DNA of 64,000 bases, from positions 45,187-109,186 of the forward strand of contig CAZTFF010000012.1 in the NCBI GenBank assembly GCA_964612485.1, in the 5' to 3' direction. The stretch comes from JAFGNV01 sp964612485. Lineage in GTDB: Bacteria; Chloroflexota; Anaerolineae; 4572-78; J111. This document shows, one piece after another, positions 1 to 8,812 of the stretch; position 1 is the stretch's first letter, and the number at the start of each line of letters is the position of its first letter. Below the pieces are notes generated by a model. That model did not search any database, was not told the origin of the DNA, and worked only from the letters and a program-made list of their open reading frames with translations. The position numbers and the translations under genes are program-made.

Positions 1-710
1 TCTTCTGAAGGGTCGCCTGATAGGAAACCGGACTGAAGCGGCAGCCAATGCGCGATCCAGACAACACAGCCTACCAGCAGTTGCGCGCCGGCATTGGCAA
101 CGGCGGTTTCCCAGTTGAGGCCGGTGGCGGCGGTTTCCATCAAGGTTTGCAGCAGGCTCACCGCGCCCCAGGCGGTCATCACCAGGCCGGTTTGAGAAAA
201 AATAAACAGGTAGATGCGGCGGATGCCCAGGTAATCTTCACGCGGGGGTAATATCCGGTTATCCGTTCGGATTTGTTGGCCGATGTAGAGCCAAACTACG
301 CTCCAGGCGATGATGGCGGCCAGATGTTCGCCTGTGGTCAGATCATAGGGATAGTAATCTTTGGGCGTGCTGCCCAGTAGCGCTAAAAGGGTGTTATCAA
401 CCAGCCGGTAGACGTTGGCAATCACGGGGACCGCGCCCAGGCCCATCATCACGCCAAAAAAGAGCCGGCGGATCGTGCCGCCGCGTTCTTCTTGATCGCC
501 GGCGGCCAGCCGTTGGGCGATGAGCCAGTGGAAAAGAAAAATAGGTAATCCCACAATAATCACGGCCAGTAAGCTGGCCAGTTCGGTGATTTGCCCCTGG
601 CCAATCTGCTCGGTCAAAACGAGGCGGGCCAGCAGAATAATGGCCCACACCACCGCGGTCAGGCTGATGGCCGAGACCAGATACAGGTAGATTCGTCGAA
701 CAGTTTTCAT
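1..710 (-). CDS. multi-pass membrane protein, partial (DUF5671-like)
   Basis: The frame runs on the complement from ATG at 708-710 and has no stop before the window edge, so 236 residues are visible and the C-terminus is missing. The protein is very hydrophobic, with about six likely membrane spans. It contains an internal duplication: RRIYLYLVSAISL at residue 5 matches RRIYLFIFSQTGL at 164, and GLPIFLFHWLIA at 54 matches GCVVWIAHWLPL at 214. This layout resembles Chloroflexota proteins I know as DUF5671, which have no assigned function. The start lies 7 bases after the stop of the preceding minus-strand gene, so the two are probably co-transcribed. Confidence 0.7.
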   Translation of the reverse strand, partial: MKTVRRIYLYLVSAISLTAVVWAIILLARLVLTEQIGQGQITELASLLAVIIVGLPIFLFHWLIAQRLAAGDQEERGGTIRRLFFGVMMGLGAVPVIANVYRLVDNTLLALLGSTPKDYYPYDLTTGEHLAAIIAWSVVWLYIGQQIRTDNRILPPREDYLGIRRIYLFIFSQTGLVMTAWGAVSLLQTLMETAATGLNWETAVANAGAQLLVGCVVWIAHWLPLQSGFLSGDPSE

Positions 711-717
711 TTTTGCC

Positions 718-1185
718 TCACTCCTTTTCTTCGTTCCAATTATATCCCCAGTACGGATAGGGATAACCGGTTAGCTTCCATTGTCCCTGGTCATTTTGAT
801 GCAGGTAGGCGCTTTCATCCCGTGAATTACGGCCGCTGTCAAAGGGGCCGCCGCCCACATAGGTAATGATAGAAATATCTACCGTGGCCCGGTCGTTGTC
901 GATGGTTGTTTTGCCGATCTTAAGCGAGGCCTCGGAATTACTGTCTACCATGCGGATAAATTCATCCAGATCGGGTTTGGATTTAAGATCGTCGGCCAGG
1001 TAGCCGTAGGCTTTGCTGAATTCCTCGCGCTGGATGGCTAAAAAGTAGTTGTGGACCACCCCCTCCGGCGTATCTTCGGCCATATAGGTTTCTGTTTGCC
1101 CGCGCGCCAGTACCAACACTACGGCAACGATCACCAATAAAACAATGCCCATAACAATGCCGGTAAGAAATTTGTCGCTCTTCAT
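718..1185 (-). CDS. membrane-anchored NTF2/DUF4878-like small protein
   Basis: 155 residues. Residues 6-28 form one hydrophobic anchor (GIVMGIVLLVIVAVVLVLA) with the rest outside. The outer part has the pattern of NTF2-like or DUF4878 proteins: a helix near TPEGVVHNYFLAIQREEFSKAY, then alternating strands ending in the aromatic stretch YPYPYWGYNW. No catalytic residues can be named. A GGAGG-like ribosome site precedes the ATG (TTTATGGAGGAAATACACA). The gene is followed after 7 bases by the edge membrane protein, suggesting a two-gene unit. Function unknown; the fold is inferred only from the general pattern. Confidence 0.6.
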   Translation of the reverse strand: MKSDKFLTGIVMGIVLLVIVAVVLVLARGQTETYMAEDTPEGVVHNYFLAIQREEFSKAYGYLADDLKSKPDLDEFIRMVDSNSEASLKIGKTTIDNDRATVDISIITYVGGGPFDSGRNSRDESAYLHQNDQGQWKLTGYPYPYWGYNWNEEKE

Positions 1186-1217
1186 TGTGTATTTCCTCCA
1201 TAAAAGATTCCAGCTTC

Positions 1218-1245
1218 AGTATAACATTGAACACTTTGTTTGTAA
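1218..1245 (-). promoter_or_regulatory. putative sigma-70 promoter for the 1185-to-1 unit
   Basis: On the minus strand TTACAA (1240-1245), a 16-base spacer and TATACT (1218-1223) lie about 33 bases upstream of the ATG at 1185. The 1186-1366 gap otherwise holds only a short hairpin CACGTT/AACGTG at 1286-1300 without a U-tract, and no gene. Confidence 0.45.
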
Positions 1246-1366
1246 CCTGTCGAAAGTTAGGTTGGGGGAGAGTTTGAAATGAGGTCACGTTTTTAACGTG
1301 GCGTCTCTTTGTGGGAAAATTGCACGTTGCGAGCGTGTCTACCTTTGTGACTGCCCCCCAAGGATG

Positions 1367-2809
1367 TTACGCTTCATCTGCAAAGCCGCCGTCTTCTAAA
1401 AGGGGGTATTCGATGCGGGCGCGGGCGACGGCCAGCCCATCGACGGCCAGGACGGTGAAATAAATGGCATTACGCAGAATGACCTGATCGCCAACCTGGG
1501 GCACCCGGCCCAATTCGGCCATGATCAGGCCGCCAATCGTTTCTATATCGGGAAGCGCTTCCTCATCGCCCAGGTCAACGTAATCTTCAATATCGGCCAG
1601 CAGCAAATCGCCGGCCACTTCCAGCAAGCCGGGGGTCACTTCAACCAGCGGTTCCTTTTCAAGATCAAATTCGTCCCGTACTTCGCCTACTACTTCTTCC
1701 ACCAGGTCTTCCAGGGTGACAATGCCGGCGGTGCCGCCAAATTCATCCAGCACAATGGCAAAATGAGTGCGGCGGCGTTTGAAAATAGACAGCAGTTTAT
1801 CTGCCGGATAATTTTCCGGCACTACGGGCACCGGGCGTAGCAGCAAACGGATATCAAATGTGCCTTTGGTGCGGGCCTGGTAACGCACCAGGTCTTTTAC
1901 GTGCAAAATACCTACAATGTGGTCTAAATCTTCTTGATAAACCGGCAGGCGGCTGTAATGGCTGTCGGCCATTTGTTGGAGCAGATCGGGCAGGGTGATG
2001 TCTTGGGGGACGGCCTCAACTTTGTTGCGGGGCGTCATTACCTGATGCACGTATCGTTCGGCAAAATCAAAAATATTGCGGATGATCTCCTCTTCGGATT
2101 TGCTGATGAGTCCGCCTTCTACGCTTTCAGATACGATTAATTCCAATTCTTCCGGCGAGTGCAGGCGGGCGTGTCCCTCGGCGGGGGGGATGCGGAATAC
2201 GTGCAGCAGGCCGTTGCCGATGCCGTTGAGCAGGCGCACGGGCCAGGAAAAAATCGTTTGCATCAGGCGCATGGGTTGGGCAATGGTCAAAACCGCCCGA
2301 TCCGGCGCAGCGAGGGCCAGCGATTTGGGAACCATTTCGCCGACAACGATGTGCAGGTAAGTGAGCAGACTTAGCGCGATCAGGTAGCCGGTGGTGGTTA
2401 TCAGGGTGTCGTGAATATCAAGCCCCAGATATTGGGCCAGGTAAGCTTCGATAAAATGAGCAATTTGCGGCTCGCCGTACATCCCCAGCCCTAGCGAGGC
2501 GATGGTAATGCCTAGTTGAGCGGTGGCAATGTAGCGGTTTTGTTTTTCGTTGGACTCAAGAATGGTAAATACGCCGCGCGCCACGCGGTTGCCATCGATG
2601 GCCATTTGCTCTATCCGGCTGGGCCGGACGCCGATGATGGCAAATTCGGCTACCACAAACAGCCCGTTGAGAATAACCAGCAAAATAATGATGAGGCCGG
2701 GCACCAGCAGCGTGTTCAGACCGGGTAATTCGTCTGTGGTGGCAGCAGTAATCATAAAAATGGGCAGGGGGAGGCTCAGGGCAAATAGCGTGAGTTTGGC
2801 CTTAAGCAT
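1367..2809 (-). CDS. CNNM/CorC-HlyC family membrane protein (second of tandem pair)
   Basis: 480 residues from ATG 2807-2809. The frame stays open further upstream, but that part overlaps the previous gene, and the initial sequence MLKAKLTLFALSLPLPIF looks like a genuine membrane start. Order: N-terminal hydrophobic segment, DUF21/CNNM transmembrane domain (LLVILNGLFVVAEFAIIGVRPSRI, then VGEMVPKSLAL), CBS pair (VMTPRNKVEAV, SRLPVYQEDLDHIVGILHVKDL, VLDEFGGTAGIVTLEDLVEEVVG), and a C-terminal CorC_HlyC domain (LGRVPQVGDQV). Family members are linked to Mg2+ or Co2+ homeostasis and to hemolysin-like annotation. The start overlaps the stop of its paralogue by 8 bases, which implies translational coupling. 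Confidence 0.9.
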   Translation of the reverse strand: MLKAKLTLFALSLPLPIFMITAATTDELPGLNTLLVPGLIIILLVILNGLFVVAEFAIIGVRPSRIEQMAIDGNRVARGVFTILESNEKQNRYIATAQLGITIASLGLGMYGEPQIAHFIEAYLAQYLGLDIHDTLITTTGYLIALSLLTYLHIVVGEMVPKSLALAAPDRAVLTIAQPMRLMQTIFSWPVRLLNGIGNGLLHVFRIPPAEGHARLHSPEELELIVSESVEGGLISKSEEEIIRNIFDFAERYVHQVMTPRNKVEAVPQDITLPDLLQQMADSHYSRLPVYQEDLDHIVGILHVKDLVRYQARTKGTFDIRLLLRPVPVVPENYPADKLLSIFKRRRTHFAIVLDEFGGTAGIVTLEDLVEEVVGEVRDEFDLEKEPLVEVTPGLLEVAGDLLLADIEDYVDLGDEEALPDIETIGGLIMAELGRVPQVGDQVILRNAIYFTVLAVDGLAVARARIEYPLLEDGGFADEA

Positions 2810-4154
2810 GATCTGTTGCCTCCCATTCGTGGATATGGGGCGGTATATCGCCGCTGAGTAGCAGCGAAACTTCGGATACGCTGCGCCCGTCGATGGCTTC
2901 GATCCGAATGGTGGTGGCCGGGCTATCGAACTTTGCTTCATCGCCAATTTCGGGTAGCCGGCCCAATTGGCTAAAAACCAGCCCGCCCAGTGTATCGGCC
3001 TCTTCGTCGGGCAGGGAGAGGTCCAGATATTCATTCACATCCGTTACCAACAGATCACCGCGCAGGTGAATCCGGCCTTCCTGGTCGGAAGAGATCAAAG
3101 GCAGTTCATCGTCAAATTCATCCTGGAGTTCGCCAAAAATTTCTTCAACCAGGTCTTCAATGGTGACCAAGCCGGCGGTGCCGCCGAATTCATCCAATAC
3201 AATGGCAATATATTGCCCCCGGCTGTTCAAAATGGCCCACACACCGGCCAGGGGCAGGGCTTCAGGAACATAGACAATTTCACGCAGTTCCTGGCGGGGG
3301 TTTTGTTGATCTTGCAAGCGGAGCCTAAAAAGATCTTTGATATGCACAAAACCAATAATATTGTCGATGCTGGATTCGTAGAGCGGAATCCGGGTGTATC
3401 CGGCTTTGTAGGCCAGATCAATCAGGTCTTTAACCGGGGTATCGATCGCCGCCGTCACCATCCGGGTGCGGGGAACCATCACCTGCCGGGCCAGTAATCC
3501 CCGCAAGCGAAAGGCATTGCGCAGCATCTGCTGTTCTTCATCATCCAGAACGCCGCCTAGATGGCTCTCGCTGACCAGCAGTTCAATTTCCTGGGGAGAG
3601 TGGATGTGGCTGTGCCCTTCGGTGTGGTCCACGCGCATTAATTTCAGGATGATGTTGCTGCTGCCGTTGAGAAACCAGATAAAGGGTTTGAAGATGAACA
3701 GCGACCATTTCATCGGCACAACCACCCACAGCGCCATTTTTTCCGGGTATTGGATGGCCACGGATTTGGGAAACAGCTCACCCATCACTACCTGTAAGGT
3801 TGTCAATAAAATCAGTACGCCGATGGCCGTGATAGAAAAGGCCACCGGTTCGGCCAGGTTCCCTAATTGAACCAGCAGCGGCGTTAGCAGCGCGGCTACG
3901 GTACTTTGACCGTAGGCCCCTAACATCAGCGAAGAGATGGTGATGCCCACCTGGCAGGCTGCTACATAGTTATCCAGCGCGGTGCGGTCTTCAACAAGGG
4001 GCAGCAAGATTTTGGCCAGCGGTTCATTTTCTTCGGCCATCTGGGCAATCCGGGTTTTGCGGGCGCTGACGGTGGCAAACTCGGCGGCAACATAAAAGGC
4101 GTTGGCCAGGATCATTAAGCTGATGACGATGATAACAATGATGATAGTGGTCAT
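2802..4154 (-). CDS. CNNM/CorC-HlyC family membrane protein (first of tandem pair)
   Basis: 450 residues. It has the same domain order as its downstream neighbour: DUF21/CNNM membrane domain (LANAFYVAAEFATVSARKTRI; VMGELFPKSVAIQYPEK), CBS pair (QVMVPRTRMV, TRIPLYESSIDNIIGFVHIKDLF, VLDEFGGTAGLVTIEDLVEEIFG) and CorC_HlyC domain (LGRLPEIGDEAKF). The AEFA and GE(M/L)(V/F)PK motifs are typical of the CNNM fold, whose homologues transport or regulate Mg2+. AGGAG precedes the ATG. It lies 12 bases after the CDF exporter and overlaps the second paralogue, so this is a metal-handling operon. Substrate not determinable from sequence. Confidence 0.9.
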   Translation of the reverse strand: MTTIIIVIIVISLMILANAFYVAAEFATVSARKTRIAQMAEENEPLAKILLPLVEDRTALDNYVAACQVGITISSLMLGAYGQSTVAALLTPLLVQLGNLAEPVAFSITAIGVLILLTTLQVVMGELFPKSVAIQYPEKMALWVVVPMKWSLFIFKPFIWFLNGSSNIILKLMRVDHTEGHSHIHSPQEIELLVSESHLGGVLDDEEQQMLRNAFRLRGLLARQVMVPRTRMVTAAIDTPVKDLIDLAYKAGYTRIPLYESSIDNIIGFVHIKDLFRLRLQDQQNPRQELREIVYVPEALPLAGVWAILNSRGQYIAIVLDEFGGTAGLVTIEDLVEEIFGELQDEFDDELPLISSDQEGRIHLRGDLLVTDVNEYLDLSLPDEEADTLGGLVFSQLGRLPEIGDEAKFDSPATTIRIEAIDGRSVSEVSLLLSGDIPPHIHEWEATDHA

Positions 4155-4166
4155 TCTGCTCCTGGA

Positions 4167-5060
4167 TTATTCTATGAGTAATTCGGTCGGTTCCACGTGA
4201 ACAACCACGTCGGTGAGAGCCAGTTTATCTTGAAGTTCGTCTTGCACCTGGTGTCCCAGATAGTGAGCTTCGGCCAAAGACAGGCCGCTGTCAACCTGAA
4301 TGTGCAGATCCAAATACGTGGCTTGATCCGTCCCCCGGCTGCGGATTTTATGGCACGATTTAACGCCCTTGATAGAAAGGGCAATATTTTCCACCTCAGC
4401 CGGATCAACCACGGCCGTATCGGCCAGGATATTGGAGGCCCGGTGGATAATGTCCCAGCCAACTTTGCCGATCACCCCGACAATGATCAACGCCACGATG
4501 GGATCAATCCACGGCCAGCCCAGCCGCACCGCTACCAGGCCGGCAATCACCGATAGGGAAACGTAAATGTCGGAGCGGGTGTGGGCGGCATCGGCCAGCA
4601 GAATGCTGCTCTTGAGCTGCTCTCCCCGGCGTTTTTCGTAGGCGGATACAAACCAGTTCAGCCCGATGGTTACGAACATCACCAGAAAGCTGACAATCGT
4701 CACGTCGGGGGCGCTGCCTTCGACAATCCGGTTGAAGACGCTTCTGAGAATATTCCAGGTGGTCAACAACAGTAGCAGCCCGATAGCCAGGGTAGCAAAG
4801 GTTTCGTATTTGTGATGGCCGTAAGGGTGGTCTTCGTCCGGGGGGCGGCCGGCAATGGTGATGCCCACCAAGCCGATAATGTTGGAGGAGCCGTCCATGG
4901 TGGAGTGGAAGCCATCAGCCACCATGCTGATAGCGCCGGTGGCCGCGCCTACCACAATTTTAGCTCCGGCCACCAGCAGATTGAGGCCCAATATTTGCCA
5001 CAGCACGCGTTTGACTTGTTTTGAATGGGGCGCAGGAGGAGGATGGGTATCTGTTGTCAT
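4167..5060 (-). CDS. cation diffusion facilitator (CDF) metal exporter
   Basis: 297 residues with six hydrophobic spans and a cytoplasmic C-terminal domain. Metal-site motifs are visible in span 2 (ADGFHSTMD, H52 and D56) and span 5 (ADAAHTRSD, also HxxxD), with HPYGHHKYE in the loop after span 2. HxxxD at both positions is usual for Zn2+-type CDFs, while Mn2+-type members usually have DxxxD, so zinc or a similar divalent ion is the best guess. The C-terminal part (LDLHIQVDSGLSLAEAH, VVVHVEP) is the typical CDF dimerisation domain. It lies between the amidohydrolase (6 bases) and the CNNM pair (12 bases). Confidence 0.92.
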   Translation of the reverse strand: MTTDTHPPPAPHSKQVKRVLWQILGLNLLVAGAKIVVGAATGAISMVADGFHSTMDGSSNIIGLVGITIAGRPPDEDHPYGHHKYETFATLAIGLLLLLTTWNILRSVFNRIVEGSAPDVTIVSFLVMFVTIGLNWFVSAYEKRRGEQLKSSILLADAAHTRSDIYVSLSVIAGLVAVRLGWPWIDPIVALIIVGVIGKVGWDIIHRASNILADTAVVDPAEVENIALSIKGVKSCHKIRSRGTDQATYLDLHIQVDSGLSLAEAHYLGHQVQDELQDKLALTDVVVHVEPTELLIE

Positions 5061-5066
5061 GAATAG

Positions 5067-6404
5067 TTACATCTCTCCCACGCGTTTCCAAACGCCTTTG
5101 GCTAATTCGGTTGCTTTGGCGGCAATGGTTGCTTCATCCAGGTTGAGAAGCTGCCGGTCTTTCATGAGCAGTTGTCCCCCGGCGATGGTGTGGGTTACGT
5201 GGCTGCCGTCCATGCCGAAGACCAATTGCCAGGGATAATTGCCGTCGGTCAGAGGTGTAAAGGGTACGTAATCCAACAGAATAATGTCGGCAAAAGCGCC
5301 GGGCGACAGCGCGCCCACAGCTTTGGGGAAGAACAGGCCGGCGATGGTGGCGTTGTTATCAAAAGCCATTTCCATCAGACGGTCGCCGGGCATCACGCGG
5401 GGATCTCTTTTGCTGATGCGGTGCAGTAAATAGGCGGTATGGATTTCGGTGAACATATTGTTGGTGAAGCCATCGTTGCCCAGCCCTACGGGTATGCCGC
5501 GATCCAGCATTTTTTCAACTTCGGCCACGCCCACGGCATTGTTCATGTTACTGCGCGGCTGGTGGCTGACTTTTGTTTGGGTGGCCCGGAGCGAGTCGAT
5601 TTCATAAGCATCTACATGAATGGCGTGCGCCACCAGCGTTTTTGGTCCCAAGATATTTTTTTCTTCCAGGCGCTCGGCCACCCGTTTATTGTGTTTTTTG
5701 AGGCTGTCGGCCTGATCGGCTTTATCTTCGGCCAGGTGAATGTGAAAACCGGTATCTAAACCGCGAGCAGCATCCAAACAGGCGTCCAGCGTGGCATCGC
5801 TCACGGTGAAGGAAGCGTGCAGTCCAAACGAGGCTCCTAATTTTGGGTTGGGATTATTTTGCAGCCGTTTGATGAAACGCACGTTTTCGGCAATGCCGTC
5901 GATGGCGCCCTGGGGGCCGTTGCGGTCGGTCACTTCGTAGCAGAGGCCCACCCGCAACCCCGACTCGGTTGCGGCCTCGGCCAGCGCGTCCAACGAACCG
6001 TCGATGTGATTGGGGCTGGCGTGGTGGTCAATCAGCGTTGTGGTTCCGTGCCGGATGGCCTCTACCAGAAGAACCAGCGCGCTGTATTTGCTGTCTTCCA
6101 GGGTCAGGGCGCGGTCCACCTTCCACCACAATTGTTCCAGGATTTGCATGAAATTTTCGGGCGGCTCGCCGGGGATGGCCATCCCTCGCGCAAACGCGCC
6201 ATAAAAATGGGTGTGTGCGCAGATCATGCCGGGCATCACAATTTTGCCCTGGGCATCCAATTTCTCCGCGTGAGGATATGTTTTCTCTAAATCGGCGGTG
6301 CGCCCTACCTCAACAATCGTATCACCTTCAAAATAGACGGCCCCGTAGGGAATCATCTTTTTTTCGCTGCCAAACGTCAGAACTGTTCCGTTGGTGATTA
6401 ACAT
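5067..6404 (-). CDS. ssnA: SsnA-like amidohydrolase
   Basis: 445 residues from ATG 6402-6404, chosen because GGGAGG lies 6 bases upstream and MLITNGTVL begins the usual amidohydrolase N-terminal strand; the open frame extends 25 codons further without support. Family motifs: PGMICAHTHFYGAFARGM (HxH metal ligands), LWWKVDRAL, STLIDHHASP-like TTTLIDHHASP, LHASFTV, FHIHLAED, LVAHAIHVD, LGNDGFTNNMF. Length and motif order match E. coli SsnA, a putative aminohydrolase linked in some bacteria to the purine/selenium-dependent hydroxylase region. No molybdenum hydroxylase is adjacent here. First gene of a four-gene operon with the CDF and CNNM genes. Confidence 0.85.
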   Translation of the reverse strand: MLITNGTVLTFGSEKKMIPYGAVYFEGDTIVEVGRTADLEKTYPHAEKLDAQGKIVMPGMICAHTHFYGAFARGMAIPGEPPENFMQILEQLWWKVDRALTLEDSKYSALVLLVEAIRHGTTTLIDHHASPNHIDGSLDALAEAATESGLRVGLCYEVTDRNGPQGAIDGIAENVRFIKRLQNNPNPKLGASFGLHASFTVSDATLDACLDAARGLDTGFHIHLAEDKADQADSLKKHNKRVAERLEEKNILGPKTLVAHAIHVDAYEIDSLRATQTKVSHQPRSNMNNAVGVAEVEKMLDRGIPVGLGNDGFTNNMFTEIHTAYLLHRISKRDPRVMPGDRLMEMAFDNNATIAGLFFPKAVGALSPGAFADIILLDYVPFTPLTDGNYPWQLVFGMDGSHVTHTIAGGQLLMKDRQLLNLDEATIAAKATELAKGVWKRVGEM

Positions 6405-6551
6405 GGTGCCTCCCGATGTTTTTATCGTCGTGTGGAGTGATAAGTGAGGAGTGAGGTATGTCATCACTCCATTTTTCACTCATCACTGTCATTTTAATCC
6501 GGTGCGCGCATAAGGTCAATTGGGCCGGATGGGATGGGGTAGCCTGTTCAT

Positions 6552-6579
6552 TTGCTCCCTATCGCGCTTGGGTTATAAT
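6552..6579 (+). promoter_or_regulatory. sigma-70 promoter of the GT2 gene
   Basis: TTGCTC (6552-6557), 16-base spacer, perfect TATAAT (6574-6579), 28 bases before the ATG at 6608. The predicted leader is only about 20 bases. Confidence 0.6.
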
Positions 6580-6607
6580 GCATTGAACTTTTTGCCTGAG
6601 GTAAAAA

Positions 6608-7303
6608 ATGGAAAAGCTTTCTATCGTTATTCCCTGTTTTAATGAGATTAGCACAGTTGAAGAAATCATCCAAAAAGTGTTGCAGGTTGATATTCCACTT
6701 GACCGGGAATTGGTTGTTGTTGACGACTATTCCACCGACGGCACGCGAGATTATCTACAGTCGCTCACCCACGATCAAATTCGGGTGGTATTGCACGAGA
6801 TGAATCAGGGAAAAGGGGCCGCTTTGCGGACCGGTTTTGCCCACGCCACCGGCGATATTGTTATTATCCAGGATGCCGATCTGGAATATGATCCCAATGA
6901 ATACACCAGGCTCCTACAACCCATTTTAGAAGGCAAGGCCGATGTGGTGTACGGTTCCCGCTTTGTGGGCGGCGAGTCTCACCGGGTGTTGTATTTTTGG
7001 CATTCCCTGGGCAACCGATTTTTGACGTTCATGTCCAACATGTTCACCAATCTCAATCTGACCGACATGGAAGTCTGTTACAAGGTTTTTAAGCGGGATA
7101 TACTCGACCGAATTTCAATCGAAGAGAATCGCTTTGGTTTTGAACCGGAATTTACGGCCAAAATTGCCCGCCTGGATTGCGTGATCTATGAAGTCGGCAT
7201 CTCTTATTATGGCCGAACCTATGAAGAAGGCAAAAAGATCGGCTGGCGAGACGGTGCTAGAGCGATCTTTGTGATCTTGAAGTATGGCCTGTGGAAGAAG
7301 TAG
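6608..7303 (+). CDS. family 2 glycosyltransferase (dolichyl-phosphate-mannose-synthase-like)
   Basis: 231 residues, a single GT-A domain without membrane spans. Motifs in order: SIVIPCFNE at residue 5, VVVDDYSTDGTRD at about 37, NQGKGAALRTGF, IIQDADLEYDPNEY (DxD-like metal and sugar-nucleotide site), VVYGSRFVGG, and the C-terminal GRTYEEGKKIGWRDG. This pattern belongs to the DPMS-like GT2 group that transfers a sugar from a nucleotide donor to a polyprenyl phosphate or glycan acceptor. It has its own promoter and ends 5 bases before the convergent lipoprotein gene, so it is monocistronic. Acceptor unknown. Confidence 0.9.
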   Translation: MEKLSIVIPCFNEISTVEEIIQKVLQVDIPLDRELVVVDDYSTDGTRDYLQSLTHDQIRVVLHEMNQGKGAALRTGFAHATGDIVIIQDADLEYDPNEYTRLLQPILEGKADVVYGSRFVGGESHRVLYFWHSLGNRFLTFMSNMFTNLNLTDMEVCYKVFKRDILDRISIEENRFGFEPEFTAKIARLDCVIYEVGISYYGRTYEEGKKIGWRDGARAIFVILKYGLWKK

Positions 7304-7308
7304 CGGTA

Positions 7309-8802
7309 TCATTCCACCCAATTCAACAATCGTTCGTTCATACCCCAATATTGTAATTCCCATTGATTTTGGATTTCCGGCGCAAAGAGCGGGTGCTGAT
7401 TGCTGCCGTCGGCGTTCATCACCCAGATTTCCCACCGCCCGGTTCGATCCGTAACAAACGCAATCTGCCCCCCATCCGGCGACCACGCGGGGGAGGCGCT
7501 GTTGTATTGCGGATCGGCCAGCAGCGGGGGCTTGGTGAGCCGCTGCCGCGCCCCGGTGGTCAAATCCAGCGTGTAGACCTCCCAATGCAGGTGCTGCTGG
7601 TAGGTGAGGGCCAGCTTTTGCCCGTCGGGTGAAAAAACGGGATCGGTGTCGCGCAGGTCGTCGGTGAGCGCCTGGTAATCGCCGGTGGTCACATCCAGTT
7701 GGATCAATCCCTGTTCTCCGGCATACACCACGCGCCACGGATTTTGTGGATCCCAGGCCGGATTGTAGCTGTAGGTATCGGCGGGCAGGTCTTCAAATTG
7801 GCCGGTGGTGAGGTTGACTTTCCGTAATTTCCAATGCAGATATTCCAACCGAATAAAACAGATGGTGACCACGCCGGTATTGCTCACGTGCGTTTTTATA
7901 ATTCGGATGCGGCTGTTGGGCAGGCTGATGCCTTCGCCCGGTTTGGCTTTTTTGCATTCAGGCTGAGGGTCGCGCAGCCCACCGTGCTGGAACGAGACAA
8001 TGATCTCTGTCCCATCCGGCGACCAAGTGGGTGATTTGGCTTGCAGGGTATCGGCCAGAACCGCCCGCTCCGCGCCGGTTTTCAGATCGAGGGTGAAAAC
8101 GGTGCCCATCTCCGCCCCGTCCCAGCGGGTGAAGGCCACGGTTTGGCCATCGGGCGAGACAGCCGGGTCGATGACGCCGCCGGCCAGGTGTTGCAAACTT
8201 GTACCGTCGATATTGATTGAATACAAATCGCCGCCGCTGCCGGTGGCGAAGATAAGTTTTCCTTTGCTCTTGGGGCCGGCTGGTGCCTGGATTACCGGTG
8301 GGGTGTCAACCAGCGGCAGTTCGTTCAGCGGTCCCGAAATTTGGGTGTAAGCCGGTTTGCCGGAAATCCAGCCGGTTTGGCCGGCAGCGGTGGTAATCTG
8401 AACCCAATGGCTGTCGGACGTGCCGGCAATCTCAAAGGTTTCGCCCGCCAGCGCCACGCCGATCACCGGATAATCAATCCCCGGCCCCTGCCGGATATTG
8501 AGCGAGCTGGCCACTATCTTGGCCTGGGTGGTGGCCGGTGTTTCCGGCGCAGGGAGTGTGGGCGTGGCGGTCGGTTCCGATAGCAGCGCCAGGTCTTCGA
8601 TCATCAACGGCGTTCGGGTTGGCGTGGCGCTGGGGTAGGGCAGGCGGGTGGCGGTGGGGGAAATATCAAGAGTTTGGCTCTCCGGGGTGTCGGAGTCCAA
8701 AGGTACAATCGTTGCCGTGGGGGTGCTGTTCCCCATCTGGCACGCGGTCAGCGTGAGGCAGTTCAACAGGATGATGATAAACAGAATGCGAGTCTTTTTC
8801 AT
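7309..8802 (-). CDS. lipoprotein with SH3b domain and TolB-like propeller
   Basis: 497 residues. A signal peptide ends in a lipobox (LTLTAC, Cys 21). A Thr/Pro-rich linker follows, then a bacterial SH3 domain at about 93-155 (SSLNIRQGPGIDYPVIGV, WVQITTAAGQTGWISGK). The C-terminal two thirds carries several PD40/TolB-type propeller repeats with the signature DPAVSPDGQTVAFTRWDG, SPTWSPDGTEIIV, DPVFSPDGQKLAL and SPAWSPDGGQIAFVTDR. Such proteins sit on the outer face of the cytoplasmic membrane and probably bind proteins or glycans; no enzyme activity is suggested. It converges with the GT2 gene. A permease fossil lies just upstream. Confidence 0.85.
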   Translation of the reverse strand: MKKTRILFIIILLNCLTLTACQMGNSTPTATIVPLDSDTPESQTLDISPTATRLPYPSATPTRTPLMIEDLALLSEPTATPTLPAPETPATTQAKIVASSLNIRQGPGIDYPVIGVALAGETFEIAGTSDSHWVQITTAAGQTGWISGKPAYTQISGPLNELPLVDTPPVIQAPAGPKSKGKLIFATGSGGDLYSINIDGTSLQHLAGGVIDPAVSPDGQTVAFTRWDGAEMGTVFTLDLKTGAERAVLADTLQAKSPTWSPDGTEIIVSFQHGGLRDPQPECKKAKPGEGISLPNSRIRIIKTHVSNTGVVTICFIRLEYLHWKLRKVNLTTGQFEDLPADTYSYNPAWDPQNPWRVVYAGEQGLIQLDVTTGDYQALTDDLRDTDPVFSPDGQKLALTYQQHLHWEVYTLDLTTGARQRLTKPPLLADPQYNSASPAWSPDGGQIAFVTDRTGRWEIWVMNADGSNQHPLFAPEIQNQWELQYWGMNERLLNWVE

Positions 8803-8812
8803 TCGATTTCCT

